A stretch of DNA of 64,000 nucleotides from Clostridia bacterium (GCA_017460395.1 JAFUBA010000154.1:45483-109482); one strand, 5' to 3'. Counted from the stretch's first letter, positions 33,009 to 42,462 are shown. The notes: a model not told the origin generated them from the sequence alone. Numbers and translations are program-made.

Positions 33009-33400
33009 TGACCGGTGTACATTTCCTGGAAGATCTGAGCGCGCATCTGGCCGAGATCAGCGCCATCATCCTCTTTGGCATCGGGATCACCCTCCTGATG
33101 CTGAGCCGGAACATGATCAAAAAGAACATCGGCTTTTCCATGACGGACTCCGCCATCTATCTCTTTCTGGCGGCCAAGGGGTATATCTCCGGCCGGAAGG
33201 CGCCCATCGTCGTGGACGGCATCGAGCAGATGGCCTACTACATCAATCCCATCCCCGCAGGCCTCGTGCTCACGGGCATCGTGGTGTCGGTGGCCTCCAG
33301 CGCCGTGCTCCTGGCCCTCACGGTCCGGCTGTACCGGCAGTACCATACCCTGGACATTGACGAGATCACATCCCTTGCACAGAAGGAGGAAGAAGTATGA
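33008..33400 (+). CDS. mrpC: Mrp-type antiporter subunit C (MnhC, NuoK-like)
   Basis: A three-helix protein of 130 residues homologous to NuoK. The pattern is LFGIGITLLMLSRNMIKKNIGFSMTDSAIYLFLAAKGY followed by INPIPAGLVLTGIVVSVASSAVLLALTVRLY. The segment DPIPQALVLTAIVI of classical MrpC corresponds to NPIPAGLVLTGIVV. It overlaps the MnhB stop (TGATG) and the next antiporter gene (ATGA). Confidence 0.93.
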   Translation: MTGVHFLEDLSAHLAEISAIILFGIGITLLMLSRNMIKKNIGFSMTDSAIYLFLAAKGYISGRKAPIVVDGIEQMAYYINPIPAGLVLTGIVVSVASSAVLLALTVRLYRQYHTLDIDEITSLAQKEEEV

Positions 33401-34923
33401 CGGACGCTTCCTCCCTCGCCCTCTGGCAGAGCCTGCCCCTGGTGTGCATTCTGCTGCCCCTCGGGAGCGCGGCCGTCACCTCGGTTCTGCCGAAGCGCAC
33501 CGCCAGGTGCTGGACGGCGATCGTGCTCTCCCTGCAGTTTCTTGCATCCATCCTTCTCACCCTTTTCCTCCGGGATCCCTCGCGCAGCTACACCTTTCCC
33601 ATGGGCCACTTTCCCGCCCCCTGGGGAAACGAGCTTCGCATCGGGATGGTGGAGTGCCTGATCTGCCTCTTCTTCTCCCTCGTCATGCTCCTGTCCTTCC
33701 TAGGCGGCATGCGAAGGCTTGACCAGGACATCGTGGAGGACAAGCAGAGCCTCTACTGCGTCATGATCCTGCTCATGAGCGCGGCGCTGAGCGCCCAGGT
33801 CTTCACCAACGACCTGTTCACCAGCTACGTATTTGTGGAGATCATGACCCTCTCCTCCTCGGCGCTCATCGCATCCAGGGCCCGCGGAAGGACCGTCCTG
33901 GCCTCTGCCAGGTACATGATCATGAACATGCTGGGGTCCTCCCTCTTCCTCCTCGGCCTCGTATTTCTCTATGACCTGACGGGTCATCTGCTGATGGGAC
34001 ACATCCGGGAGGCGGTGGACGTGCTGGTGAGCAGCGGTGAAAACCATCTGGCGCTCATCGTCACCGTGGCCCTCATGACTGTGGGCCTGAGCATCAAGAG
34101 CGCGCTGTTCCCCTTCCACACCTGGGTGCCGGATGCCTACGGCTCCTCCACCCCCGCAAGCAGCGCGATTCTCTCCTCCCTGGTCTCCAAGGGCTACATC
34201 TTCGTGCTGCTCAAGATCATCTGCCGCTGCATGGGTCCGTCCCTGTTCCGCCTGAGCGGCATGGACGATATCCTGTTCGTGTTTGCCCTCCTCGGGATGA
34301 TCCTGGGGTCGGTATCGGCCGTGCGGCAGCGGGATGTCCGCCGCATGATCGCCTACTCCTCCGTCGCGCAGATCGGCTATGTGTACCTCGGCATCGGCCT
34401 TGGAAGCGAGTACGGCCTCATGGCCGCCCTCTTTCACATCATCTGCCATGCGGCCTGCAAGTCCATGCTCTTCCTCTCCGCCTCCGGCCTCATCGAGGCA
34501 TCCGGCGGGAAGACGAGCCTGCATGCGCTTCGGGGCTCCGGCCACCGGGCGCCCCTCACCGGCATCGCCTTCGTCGTGGGCGCCCTGAGCATGATCGGCT
34601 TCCCCTTCCTTGGCGGGTTTGTCAGCAAGGTCAATTTTGCCCTCGCCGCCATGGACTTCCACCGCTTCCACCGCTACCTCGTGCTCCTGGGGCTGGTCAT
34701 CTCCACCTGGCTGAACACCTGGTATTTCCTTCGGGTGGTCATTCTCATCTACACAAAGCCGGAGGAAGAGGTGCAGGAGAAGAGCATCCACCGGGGCGTC
34801 CTCTATACCTTTGCCCTGGTCGCACTGATTGCGCTGAATTTCTATCTCGGCATCGGTGCCCAGCGCCTGATCACCGCCTTCTTCGATGCGCTTCCCGCAT
34901 TTTCCGCCGCGTTCCCCGGATGA
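33397..34923 (+). CDS. Antiporter-like subunit 1 (MrpD/NuoN-type, Proton_antipo_M)
   Basis: A 14-helix ion-translocating subunit of 508 residues. The key Glu of TM5 is in FTSYVFVEIMTLSSSAL; the TM7 Lys is in GLSIKSALFPFHTWVPDAY; the TM8 Lys is in SSLVSKGYIFVLLKI. YSSVAQIGYVYLGIGLG is the conserved helix after the broken TM7-8 region. It corresponds in position to MbhH. Four bases overlap with mrpC, and a 39-base gap leads to the next antiporter gene. Confidence 0.92.
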   Translation: MTDASSLALWQSLPLVCILLPLGSAAVTSVLPKRTARCWTAIVLSLQFLASILLTLFLRDPSRSYTFPMGHFPAPWGNELRIGMVECLICLFFSLVMLLSFLGGMRRLDQDIVEDKQSLYCVMILLMSAALSAQVFTNDLFTSYVFVEIMTLSSSALIASRARGRTVLASARYMIMNMLGSSLFLLGLVFLYDLTGHLLMGHIREAVDVLVSSGENHLALIVTVALMTVGLSIKSALFPFHTWVPDAYGSSTPASSAILSSLVSKGYIFVLLKIICRCMGPSLFRLSGMDDILFVFALLGMILGSVSAVRQRDVRRMIAYSSVAQIGYVYLGIGLGSEYGLMAALFHIICHAACKSMLFLSASGLIEASGGKTSLHALRGSGHRAPLTGIAFVVGALSMIGFPFLGGFVSKVNFALAAMDFHRFHRYLVLLGLVISTWLNTWYFLRVVILIYTKPEEEVQEKSIHRGVLYTFALVALIALNFYLGIGAQRLITAFFDALPAFSAAFPG

Positions 34924-34962
34924 ACATCGGCCCATTTATCCAAAAACAAGGAGGATAAGCTC

Positions 34963-36471
34963 ATGCTGTCCGCAGCGTTTTCCTGGTATCTGCTTCTGCC
35001 CGTGCTCCTGCCGGTGGTGGCAGGGCTGTGCATCGCCTTTGTGCCTAACCTAAAAGACTTCGGCGAGCGGCGTAAGGTCACCCTCATCGCCATGGGCGTG
35101 ACATTGCTGCTTCTGCTCCCCGTCCTTTTCTCCGGGGATCTGGAGGTCACCCTCTTCCGCTTCTCCGACCGCCTGCCGGTCCTTCTGCACGCAGACCCCA
35201 CCGGCAAGTTCTTTGCCACCCTCATGGTCTTCGTGTGGGGCATCGCGGGGATCTACTCCTTTGAATACATGGAGCACGAGGAGCACCTCGAGCGCTACTA
35301 TTCGTTCTATGTGATCACCCTCGGCGTGCTGGTGGGCCTGTGCTTTGCGGGCTCCATCATCACCTACTACATGTTCTATGAGATGATGACCCTGCTCACC
35401 GTGCCCCTGGTCATGCATACCATGGAAAAAGACGCGGTGGCAGCGGGCATCAAGTACCTGATCTACTCGGTCCTTGGTGCCTCCCTGGTGCTCCTCGGCG
35501 TCTTCCTGATCTCCCCCCTGGTCACCACCTTCTCCTTCACCCACGGGGGCGTTCTGTCCGAGAGTGCCGAGGGCATGCAGGGGCGGGTTCTCGCCGTCTC
35601 CATGCTCATGATCCTCGGCTTTGGCACCAAGGCCGGCATGTTCCCGCTCCACGGCTGGCTGCCCACGGCCCATCCCGTGGCGCCGGCACCTGCCTCCGCC
35701 GTGCTGTCGGGCATCATCACCAAGGCGGGCGTCCTGGGCGTCTTCCGCGTGATCTATGACTTCATCGGCGTAAGCCACCTTCGCGGCACCTGGGTGCAGG
35801 TGACCTTCATGAGCCTGACGCTGTTCACCGTCTTCATGGGCTCCCTTCTTGCCTACAAGGAGGAGATCTTCAAAAAGCGCCTTGCCTACTCGTCCGTCAG
35901 CCAGGTGTCCTACGTGCTCTTTGGCCTGAGCACCATGCATCCCCTCGGCGTCACCGGTGCCCTCCTTCATGTGTGTGCCCACAGCCTCATCAAGGACACC
36001 CTCTTCATGTCCGCCGGCGCCGTGATCCACAAGACGGGAAAAACCAGAGTGTCCGAGCTGGACGGCATCGGAAAACAGATGCCCGTGGTCATGGGCTGCT
36101 TTACCATCGTCTCCATCGGCCTCATCGGCATCCCGCCGTGCCTGGGCTTCGTGTCCAAGTGGTATCTGGCCCAGGGAGCCCTGTCCATGGCCGGCGTGCC
36201 CGCCTTCTTCAGCTATCTTGCCCCCGCCGTGCTCCTCATCTCGGCCCTTCTGACCGCGGGCTACCTGATGACCGTTTCGATCCACGGCTTCTTCCCGAGG
36301 AAGGCAGGAGGCCACGGCGAGGAGGCCGCAGAACCCGTCCTTGAAAACAAAGAGCCCACCTTACAGATGCTCGTGCCCATGCTGATCCTGACCGTGCTCA
36401 GCGTGCTGCTCGGCATGTTCCCGGGCGCCCTTCTTCAGCTCTTTTCTCTGATCACATCTCTCGTTATCTGA
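34963..36471 (+). CDS. Antiporter-like subunit 2 (MrpD/NuoM-type)
   Basis: A 502-residue proton- or sodium-translocating subunit. The TM5 Glu is in TYYMFYEMMTLLTVPLV, the TM7 Lys in GFGTKAGMFPLHGWLPTAHPVAPAPASAVLSG and the TM8 Lys in IITKAGVLGVFRVIYD. YSSVSQVSYVLFGLS and HSLIKDTLFMSAGAVI follow as expected. AAGGAGG lies upstream. It is the second of four homologous subunits in a row, more than the two in classical Mrp complexes. Confidence 0.92.
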   Translation: MLSAAFSWYLLLPVLLPVVAGLCIAFVPNLKDFGERRKVTLIAMGVTLLLLLPVLFSGDLEVTLFRFSDRLPVLLHADPTGKFFATLMVFVWGIAGIYSFEYMEHEEHLERYYSFYVITLGVLVGLCFAGSIITYYMFYEMMTLLTVPLVMHTMEKDAVAAGIKYLIYSVLGASLVLLGVFLISPLVTTFSFTHGGVLSESAEGMQGRVLAVSMLMILGFGTKAGMFPLHGWLPTAHPVAPAPASAVLSGIITKAGVLGVFRVIYDFIGVSHLRGTWVQVTFMSLTLFTVFMGSLLAYKEEIFKKRLAYSSVSQVSYVLFGLSTMHPLGVTGALLHVCAHSLIKDTLFMSAGAVIHKTGKTRVSELDGIGKQMPVVMGCFTIVSIGLIGIPPCLGFVSKWYLAQGALSMAGVPAFFSYLAPAVLLISALLTAGYLMTVSIHGFFPRKAGGHGEEAAEPVLENKEPTLQMLVPMLILTVLSVLLGMFPGALLQLFSLITSLVI

Positions 36472-36523
36472 TCCCGGGACCCTGGAACAGACCAACGTAC
36501 TTTGGATGTGATGGAGGTATGCT

Positions 36524-37981
36524 ATGATCCTTCTTCTGACGATTCTCCTGCCCCTTGTGGGAGGATTTGCACTGCACCTCATCCGGCCCTCCTCACAGAA
36601 GGTCCGGCTGTGGTACGTGGAGGGTGTCGTCCTGTGCACAAGCATGCTCTGCCTGTACTGCCTCCTGAACCCCTCCACCGAGCCCCTCGTCCTGTATTCC
36701 ATCATGGACCATCTGCCCATCGCGCTTCGCGTGGACGGGTGCGGCAGCGTGTTTGCGGGGCTTGTGGCCATTCTCTGGCCCCTTGCCACCTTCTACGGCA
36801 TGGAATACATGATGCACGAGGAGCGTCCCAACACCTTTTTCGTCTTCTACACCATGACCTACGGGGTGACCATGGGGATCTGCTTTTCGGCAAACCTGTT
36901 TACCCTGTACATGTTCTATGAGTGCCTGACCATGATCACCCTGCCCCTCGTGGCCCATAAGCGGGACCCCGAGAGCCAGCTGGCCGCGCGCAACTACGTG
37001 ATCTTCTCCGTGACCGGTGCCGCCATGGCCTTCGTGGGCATGATCTTCATGGTGCACTACGGCCTGTCCGTGGACTTCGTTCTCGGCGGCAACCTGGATC
37101 CCACGAAGATCGCGGGACGGGAGGATGCCCTGCGGTGGATCTTCCTTCTCTCCCTCGTCGGCTTTGGCACCAAGGCCGCCATCTTCCCGATGCACGCCTG
37201 GCTGCCCATGGTCTCCGTGGCACCGACCCCTGTCACGGCCCTCCTGCATGCAGTGGCCGTGGTGAACGCGGGCGCCTTCGCCGTGATCCGCCTGATCTAC
37301 TATTCCTTCGGGCCGGATCTTCTCTACGGCTCCTTCGCGCAGACGATTGCGCTCTGCCTCACCTCCTTCACCATCGTCTATTCCTCGGTGATGGCCGTAA
37401 AAGAACAGCACCTGAAGCGCCGCCTCGCCTACTCCACCTCCGCCAACCTTGCCTACATGCTCATGGGCGCCTGCCTGTGTACACCGGCAGGTCTTGTCGG
37501 AAGCCTCATGCACATGGTCTGCCACGGGTTCATGAAGATTACTCTCTTCTGGTGCGTGGGCGCGGTCATGATCTATACCGGAAAGACAAGGGTGCAGGAG
37601 GTGCGGGGCCTAAATCGCATCATGCCGAAGACCTGCCTTTGCTACACCGTCGCAGCCATCGCGCTCACCGGCACACCGCCCCTTTGCGGGTTCGTGTCCA
37701 AGTGGCAGCTGCTCACGGCCGCCAACGCCATCTCCGGCTGGGGCGGGATCGTGGCCACGGTGGCCCTCATCGTCTCCGCCGTCCTCTCGGCCGTCTATGC
37801 CCTGAGCATCTCCTTTGAGATGTACTTCAGGCCCCTGCCGGAGGGCAGCGGCACGGCGTCCCGCGACCCGGGGCTCCTGATCCTCCTGCCGCTGCTTTTC
37901 TGCCTGGTTGTCATCGTTCTCCTCGGCGTCTACTCTTCGCCCCTTCTGCATTTCCTCCAGGGAATCGCAGGGGTAATCTAA
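36524..37981 (+). CDS. Antiporter-like subunit 3 (MrpA/NuoL-type core)
   Basis: A 485-residue subunit. Its TM7-8 region, GFGTKAAIFPMHAWLPMVSVAPTPVTALLHAVAVVNAGAFAVIRL, resembles MrpA/NuoL in its LLHAxxxxxAG pattern rather than the SGxxxKxG of its neighbours. The TM5 Glu (YMFYECLTMITLPLV) and TM7 Lys (GTKAA) are kept, but the TM8 Lys seen in MrpA (MVKAG) is Asn here (VVNAG). The MrpA C-terminal domains are missing because they are encoded separately at 31610-33008. GGAGG precedes the ATG. Confidence 0.9.
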   Translation: MILLLTILLPLVGGFALHLIRPSSQKVRLWYVEGVVLCTSMLCLYCLLNPSTEPLVLYSIMDHLPIALRVDGCGSVFAGLVAILWPLATFYGMEYMMHEERPNTFFVFYTMTYGVTMGICFSANLFTLYMFYECLTMITLPLVAHKRDPESQLAARNYVIFSVTGAAMAFVGMIFMVHYGLSVDFVLGGNLDPTKIAGREDALRWIFLLSLVGFGTKAAIFPMHAWLPMVSVAPTPVTALLHAVAVVNAGAFAVIRLIYYSFGPDLLYGSFAQTIALCLTSFTIVYSSVMAVKEQHLKRRLAYSTSANLAYMLMGACLCTPAGLVGSLMHMVCHGFMKITLFWCVGAVMIYTGKTRVQEVRGLNRIMPKTCLCYTVAAIALTGTPPLCGFVSKWQLLTAANAISGWGGIVATVALIVSAVLSAVYALSISFEMYFRPLPEGSGTASRDPGLLILLPLLFCLVVIVLLGVYSSPLLHFLQGIAGVI

Positions 37982-37999
37982 AGAGAGGAGGTTACGGAA

Positions 38000-40231
38000 T
38001 TGCTGAGCGCTTCAATGCTTCTTCCCTTTCTCGTCTTTTTCCCCATGATCGCAGCGCCTCTCTGCCGCCTTCTCTCCAAGAGATCATCTGTCGGGCAGAT
38101 CGTCCTCTGGACGGTTGCAGCGGGGCTGACCTTTGGGGCCTGCGTGTACCTTTTTGTCACATATCCCGGCATGCCCTTTGACTTTTCCTGGGAGGGTTTC
38201 TGCTCCCTTGGGCTGCACCTTGAGATGGACGGGTTCCGGTCCGTGTATGTGTGCGTGGCCTCCTTCATGTGGCTCATGACCACGCTCTTCGCCCCGCGCT
38301 ATTTTCATCACGACCATCACTTTCCCCGCTACATTTTCTTTAACCTTCTGACCCTGGGCGCCACCCTCGGCGTGTTCCTGTCCTCGGACCTGTACACGAC
38401 CCTCATCTTCTTTGAGATCATGTCCTTCACCAGCTACACCTGGGTGGTGCAGGAGGAAACCCCGGCCGCCATGCGCGCCGGGCAGACGTACCTTGCGGTG
38501 GCGGTCATCGGCGGCCTCACCACCCTGATGGGCCTCTTCCTCCTCTACCGCGAGCTCGGCACGCTCTCCTTTTCCGGCATGCAGACAGCGCTGCGCGCGG
38601 GCGATGGCCGCGAGGGGATCATCACCTGCGCCGCCTGGCTGACCCTCTTCGGGTTTGCCGCCAAGGCCGGCCTCTTCCCCATCCACATCTGGCTCCCCAA
38701 GGCCCACCCCGTCGCCCCGGCCCCGGCCTCGGCCCTGCTCTCCGGCATTCTCACCAAGTCCGGCGTCTTCGGGATGATCGTGGTGTCCACGCGCCTGATG
38801 GAGGGGAACCGACTGTTTGGCAATGAGCTCCTGGTGCTGGGCGCCATCACCATGCTGCTGGGCGCGCTGCTGGCCCTCTTCTCTGTGGACCTGAAGCGCA
38901 CCCTCGCCTCCTCCTCGGTCAGCCAGATCGGGTTTATCACGGTCGGTCTTGCCACCACGGTGCTCCTGGGCGAGGAAGGTTCCCTTGCCGCCTACGGGAC
39001 GCTCCTTCACATGGTGAACCACTCGCTGATCAAGCTGTGCCTGTTCATGTGCGCGGGTGTCGTGTTCATGAATCTGGAGGAGCTGGACCTGAACCGCATC
39101 CGCGGCTTCGGAAGGAAAAAGCCGATCTTCCACGTGTGCTTCCTCATCGGGGCGGTGGCCATCGGGTGCATCCCGCCCCTCGGCAGCGGCTTTAACAGCA
39201 AGTCCCTCATTCACGAGGGACTGCTGGAATGGATCGAGGTGGCCAAGGAGGAGGGACTCGCATGGGTGCCCTACAAGATCGTGGAGCTCCTCTTCCTCTT
39301 CTCCGGCGGCCTCACCATCGCCTACATGACCAAGCTTTACATCTGTCTGTTCCACGAAAAGAACGAAGACGAAGAGCGCCAGGAAGCATTTGACGGGATG
39401 AAACACTACATGGACCTGGGCGGCATCATCGCGCTCCTGTGTTCCTCCCTCCTCCTGCTCCCGCTGGGCCTTCTCGGCAGCAGGCTCATGACCCCGCTGG
39501 CAGAGCGCGCCATGCCCTTCTTTTCAAGAGAGGTCCTTTCCCACGAGATCCATTACTTCTCCGGGGAAAACCTGCTGGGCGCCCTGGAGAGCATGGCGAT
39601 CGGTGCGATCGTCTACCTCTTCCCCGTGCGCAGGCTCCTCATGCAGAAGACCGCGGATGGCAGGAGTGCCTACGTGAACCGCTGGCCCGCATGGCTGGAT
39701 CTGGAAGACCGGGTCTACCGCCCCTTCGGCGCCTTCCTCACAGAGGTCCTCTACCGCATCACCTCCTTTGTGGCCACCATTCCCGATTCGAGGCCCGTGC
39801 GCGTCTGGATCCCGGCGCTGTTCACGCACGTGACCGCCTTCCTCGCACATCTGCCCGAGAGTGCAGCGGTGCTCCGGTGGATTCCGAACACGGTGACCCT
39901 CATCACCCGCTTCCTTTCCCAGATCCCGGAGTACCTGGTGCTGTTTTTCCGCAGGACGCTCTTTGCCGCGCGCACCCTGGCGGCCCCGCCGCCCGTGGGC
40001 AACCGGCTCACCTATGCCTGCGGATCTGCCCTGAATCACATCGCCCGCTTCCTCAACAGGACTGTGCGCAGAAAGAAGCCCATCCGCACCGATTTTGAGT
40101 ACGTCTTCGACGCTTCCCACGAGGAGGCGGCCCGGGAGGCCGGGCAGATCCTCCACTCCGTGTCCTTCGGCCTGCTGCTGCTGGCCATGGGCCTGGTGGG
40201 CGTCATTCTGATCCTGATCATGCATCGATAA
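38000..40231 (+). CDS. Antiporter-like subunit 4 with long C-terminal extension
   Basis: A 743-residue subunit, the largest of the four. The TM5 Glu (TTLIFFEIMSFTSYTWVV), TM7 Lys (GFAAKAGLFPIHIWLPKAHPVAPAPASALLSG) and TM8 Lys (ILTKSGVFGMIVV) are all present. After about residue 510 an extension follows with amphipathic helices (DLEDRVYRPFGAFLTEVLYRITSFVATI) and a last helix (FGLLLLAMGLVGVILILIM). This may act like the lateral helix of NuoL or the tail of HyfB-type proteins; that comparison is inference. The start is a TTG after AGAGGAGG. It is the last gene of the locus. Confidence 0.9.
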   Translation: MLSASMLLPFLVFFPMIAAPLCRLLSKRSSVGQIVLWTVAAGLTFGACVYLFVTYPGMPFDFSWEGFCSLGLHLEMDGFRSVYVCVASFMWLMTTLFAPRYFHHDHHFPRYIFFNLLTLGATLGVFLSSDLYTTLIFFEIMSFTSYTWVVQEETPAAMRAGQTYLAVAVIGGLTTLMGLFLLYRELGTLSFSGMQTALRAGDGREGIITCAAWLTLFGFAAKAGLFPIHIWLPKAHPVAPAPASALLSGILTKSGVFGMIVVSTRLMEGNRLFGNELLVLGAITMLLGALLALFSVDLKRTLASSSVSQIGFITVGLATTVLLGEEGSLAAYGTLLHMVNHSLIKLCLFMCAGVVFMNLEELDLNRIRGFGRKKPIFHVCFLIGAVAIGCIPPLGSGFNSKSLIHEGLLEWIEVAKEEGLAWVPYKIVELLFLFSGGLTIAYMTKLYICLFHEKNEDEERQEAFDGMKHYMDLGGIIALLCSSLLLLPLGLLGSRLMTPLAERAMPFFSREVLSHEIHYFSGENLLGALESMAIGAIVYLFPVRRLLMQKTADGRSAYVNRWPAWLDLEDRVYRPFGAFLTEVLYRITSFVATIPDSRPVRVWIPALFTHVTAFLAHLPESAAVLRWIPNTVTLITRFLSQIPEYLVLFFRRTLFAARTLAAPPPVGNRLTYACGSALNHIARFLNRTVRRKKPIRTDFEYVFDASHEEAAREAGQILHSVSFGLLLLAMGLVGVILILIMHR

Positions 40232-40232
40232 G

Positions 40233-40274
40233 CACGCAAAAAGAGACATCCTTTTGGATGCCTCTTTTTGCGTG
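40233..40274. terminator. Bidirectional terminator after the Mrp/Mbh-type locus
   Basis: CACGCAAAAAGAG (40233-40245) pairs with CTCTTTTTGCGTG (40262-40274), with an inner stem CATCC (40247-40251) to GGATG (40256-40260). A- and T-rich arms let it serve both converging transcripts. Confidence 0.85.
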
Positions 40275-41774
40275 TCACAGCCCCAGGTCCGTCCTGTAGA
40301 CGTAGAAGACCGTGTCATACTGTTCCTCTCCCTCGCGCCAGATGGTCAGGGCGTCGTGGAACGCATCAAACCAGGAGAGCGTGATCGTGTAGTGGCGCCC
40401 CGTCACGTCCCATATCTCGATCTTTCGCATCTCCTCTCCTGACACTTCCTCCCCCTCCGGCAGCGTGCCGGAGACGCGGGCCACCTCCAGGGCACTGTAG
40501 CGGGCCTCAAAGGTTTCATAGGGAATCTCCTGTCCGTTCAGAAAGCATCGGCGCACGGTTCCGCTTTCCTCCCCGTCCGTCGCCTCTTCCTCCTGTTCCT
40601 CTGTCAGGATCTCATAGACCCGCCGCTCACCTTCCTCCTCCACCGTGAGCCGCCGCACGTAGGCCGAGGGGACGTTCACAAGATAACGCGAGAGTGTAGT
40701 CATGGGATCCTTTTCCACCACAGGCCCGAGGATCAGGTGGCTCATCAGGAAAATCTCCCCCTCATAGAGGACATAGTCCACCAGGTCACTCTTTTGGCCG
40801 CCCACCTTCATCTCCACCGTCTCCTCCTCAAGCATCACCGTCGACACCACGCCCGAACTGTCGGTGCGCGCGGTCATGCCCTCGGCCATGTGTACATAGA
40901 GGCTGCAGCGCGGCTGGTCAAACCCGTAGCGCGTGAGGTTCTCCTCCGTGCCCTCCGCCTCAAAGGTACCCAGGGTCATCTGCCCGATGGCACTGAGGAA
41001 AGAGCGCATCTCCGTCCCGTCCACGGGATAAAGATACGGGGAAAGCAGCTCCCAGTGGTCTGAAGCGTCCTCATCCTCAACGTTTGCATCAAGCTTCCAC
41101 TCCTTCGTTTCGTCCCCCGTCTTCAGAATGATATGATCCATACGGGCACTGTGGAAATTCGGCTGCACCACCTCATGCAGGGCCATTCGTCCGGTCATCC
41201 AGTCCCCGGCCGTGCCGCTGTCCATCCCGTAGAGCCCGGTCAGTCCCGCCCCCAGATCCAGGGTAAAATAGTAATACATCTTCTCTTCCTGGGCGCTCCT
41301 GTCACCGATCAGCAGGTGTACCTCAACACCCCCCGCGTATCGGATCCGCACATCGGCCCTTGGGTCCGAAAGCCCAAACTCATCAAGCCTTTCCCGGAAC
41401 TCCTCCGTATCCTCCGAGAAGACCTCCTCGCAGGCGATGTTGGATGCGTCCTGCAAAAAGAGCCGCACATAGCGGTCTGAGACCTGAAAGCCGCTGTCTT
41501 CCTGAAAGCTTCCATCCTCCTGCCTGGTGATGTGCCAGCCCTCCCCGCCTCGAAGACTCACGGAAATGTCCTCAACTTCCACCTCGTCCTTTTGCAGCAG
41601 GACCCGGTCCTTCAGTACATGGGCATCAATCTGCTTTTGAATGTCCGCCTGGATATGCTCCGTCTCCGTTTTCTGGAAAAGCACCACCGCGAGAATCGCA
41701 AGTGCCAAAAGCGGAAATATAAGTATCTTCAGTTTCCTGTGCGATCGCTTCTTCTTTCTTCGGACCTCCTGCAA
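40275..41774 (-). CDS. DUF4340 domain-containing membrane-anchored protein
   Basis: A 499-residue protein with a very basic N-terminus (VRRKKKRSHRKLKI), one membrane helix (ILIFPLLALAILAVVLF) and a large extracytoplasmic part. The repeated segment types FGLSDPRADVRIRYAGGVEVHLLIGD and YGFDQPRCSLYVHM are characteristic of DUF4340. Such proteins often accompany Gld/ABC-type transporters, but none is adjacent here. Function is unknown. The start is a TTG with GGAGGG 6 bases upstream. It stands alone, transcribed away from greA. Confidence 0.85.
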   Translation of the reverse strand: MQEVRRKKKRSHRKLKILIFPLLALAILAVVLFQKTETEHIQADIQKQIDAHVLKDRVLLQKDEVEVEDISVSLRGGEGWHITRQEDGSFQEDSGFQVSDRYVRLFLQDASNIACEEVFSEDTEEFRERLDEFGLSDPRADVRIRYAGGVEVHLLIGDRSAQEEKMYYYFTLDLGAGLTGLYGMDSGTAGDWMTGRMALHEVVQPNFHSARMDHIILKTGDETKEWKLDANVEDEDASDHWELLSPYLYPVDGTEMRSFLSAIGQMTLGTFEAEGTEENLTRYGFDQPRCSLYVHMAEGMTARTDSSGVVSTVMLEEETVEMKVGGQKSDLVDYVLYEGEIFLMSHLILGPVVEKDPMTTLSRYLVNVPSAYVRRLTVEEEGERRVYEILTEEQEEEATDGEESGTVRRCFLNGQEIPYETFEARYSALEVARVSGTLPEGEEVSGEEMRKIEIWDVTGRHYTITLSWFDAFHDALTIWREGEEQYDTVFYVYRTDLGL

Positions 41775-41857
41775 AACTGTCCCTCCATTTCAGATGTCCT
41801 GTGCACATCCTACCACCTTTCGCCCATTCGGCAAGCCCGGAAACGGCTGCATACAGT

Positions 41858-41886
41858 TTGACAAAGAATAGCGCGGTTTGTATAAT
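41858..41886 (+). promoter_or_regulatory. Consensus sigma-A promoter for greA-lysS
   Basis: TTGACA (41858-41863) and TATAAT (41881-41886) match consensus exactly and are 17 bases apart. It lies about 85 bases before the greA ATG. Confidence 0.92.
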
Positions 41887-41970
41887 GCCGCTTGTTTCGC
41901 GTAATTTATGACACCTGCGCTTTTTGTGCGGTGTCAATTCTTTACACCTTTTTCAGGAGGGAGTATCAAA

Positions 41971-42462
41971 ATGGCTGAGCAGCAGAAGAGATATATTACC
42001 GCCCAGGGTCTTGCAGCCCTGCAGGAGGAACTGGACCGGCTCATCAGCGTGGAGCGCGTGGCCATCGCAAAGGAAATTGAATTCGCCCGTTCCTACGGCG
42101 ACCTTTCCGAAAACGCAGAATATACCGAGGCCAAAAACAAGCAGAGCGCCAACGAAACCAGGATTGCTCTTCTGCAGGACCAGATCAGCAATCTGGTGGT
42201 CATCGAGGACAAGGATATCACCACCGATACCATCTCCCTCGGTCTCACCGTTCGCCTTCTGGACATCGACCACAACCGGGAGAAGACCTACGATATCGTG
42301 GGTTCCCAGGAAGTGGATCCCCTGCGCGGCAGGATCTCCGATGAATCCGCCATCGGTCATGCCCTGATCGGGCTCCATGTGGGCGATGTGGCGGAGGTGG
42401 AAGCCCCGGCCGGCGTCTTCCATTACAAGGTTCTGGAAATTACCATGACCGAGAAGGACTGA
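41971..42462 (+). CDS. greA: Transcription elongation factor GreA
   Basis: Rescues backtracked RNA polymerase by stimulating transcript cleavage. The 163-residue protein has the N-terminal coiled coil with the acidic tip motif [16 protein letters not shown], then the C-terminal FKBP-like domain ([50 protein letters not shown]). AGGAGGGAG precedes the ATG at 41971. It has a perfect promoter and precedes lysS by 22 bases, a conserved pair in Firmicutes. Confidence 0.97.
   Translation: MAEQQKRYITAQGLAALQEELDRLISVERVAIAKEIEFARSYGDLSENAEYTEAKNKQSANETRIALLQDQISNLVVIEDKDITTDTISLGLTVRLLDIDHNREKTYDIVGSQEVDPLRGRISDESAIGHALIGLHVGDVAEVEAPAGVFHYKVLEITMTEKD

Noticed and set aside
35050..39406. Several minus-strand open frames opposite the antiporter-like genes
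   Set aside because: They are highly charged, His- and Gly-rich mirrors of hydrophobic membrane proteins and have no family match.
40275..41774. A hydrogenase or NADH module following the Mrp/Mbh-type locus
   Set aside because: The next gene is a convergent DUF4340 protein, and no NiFe, Fe-S or NADH-binding subunit is visible within the window.
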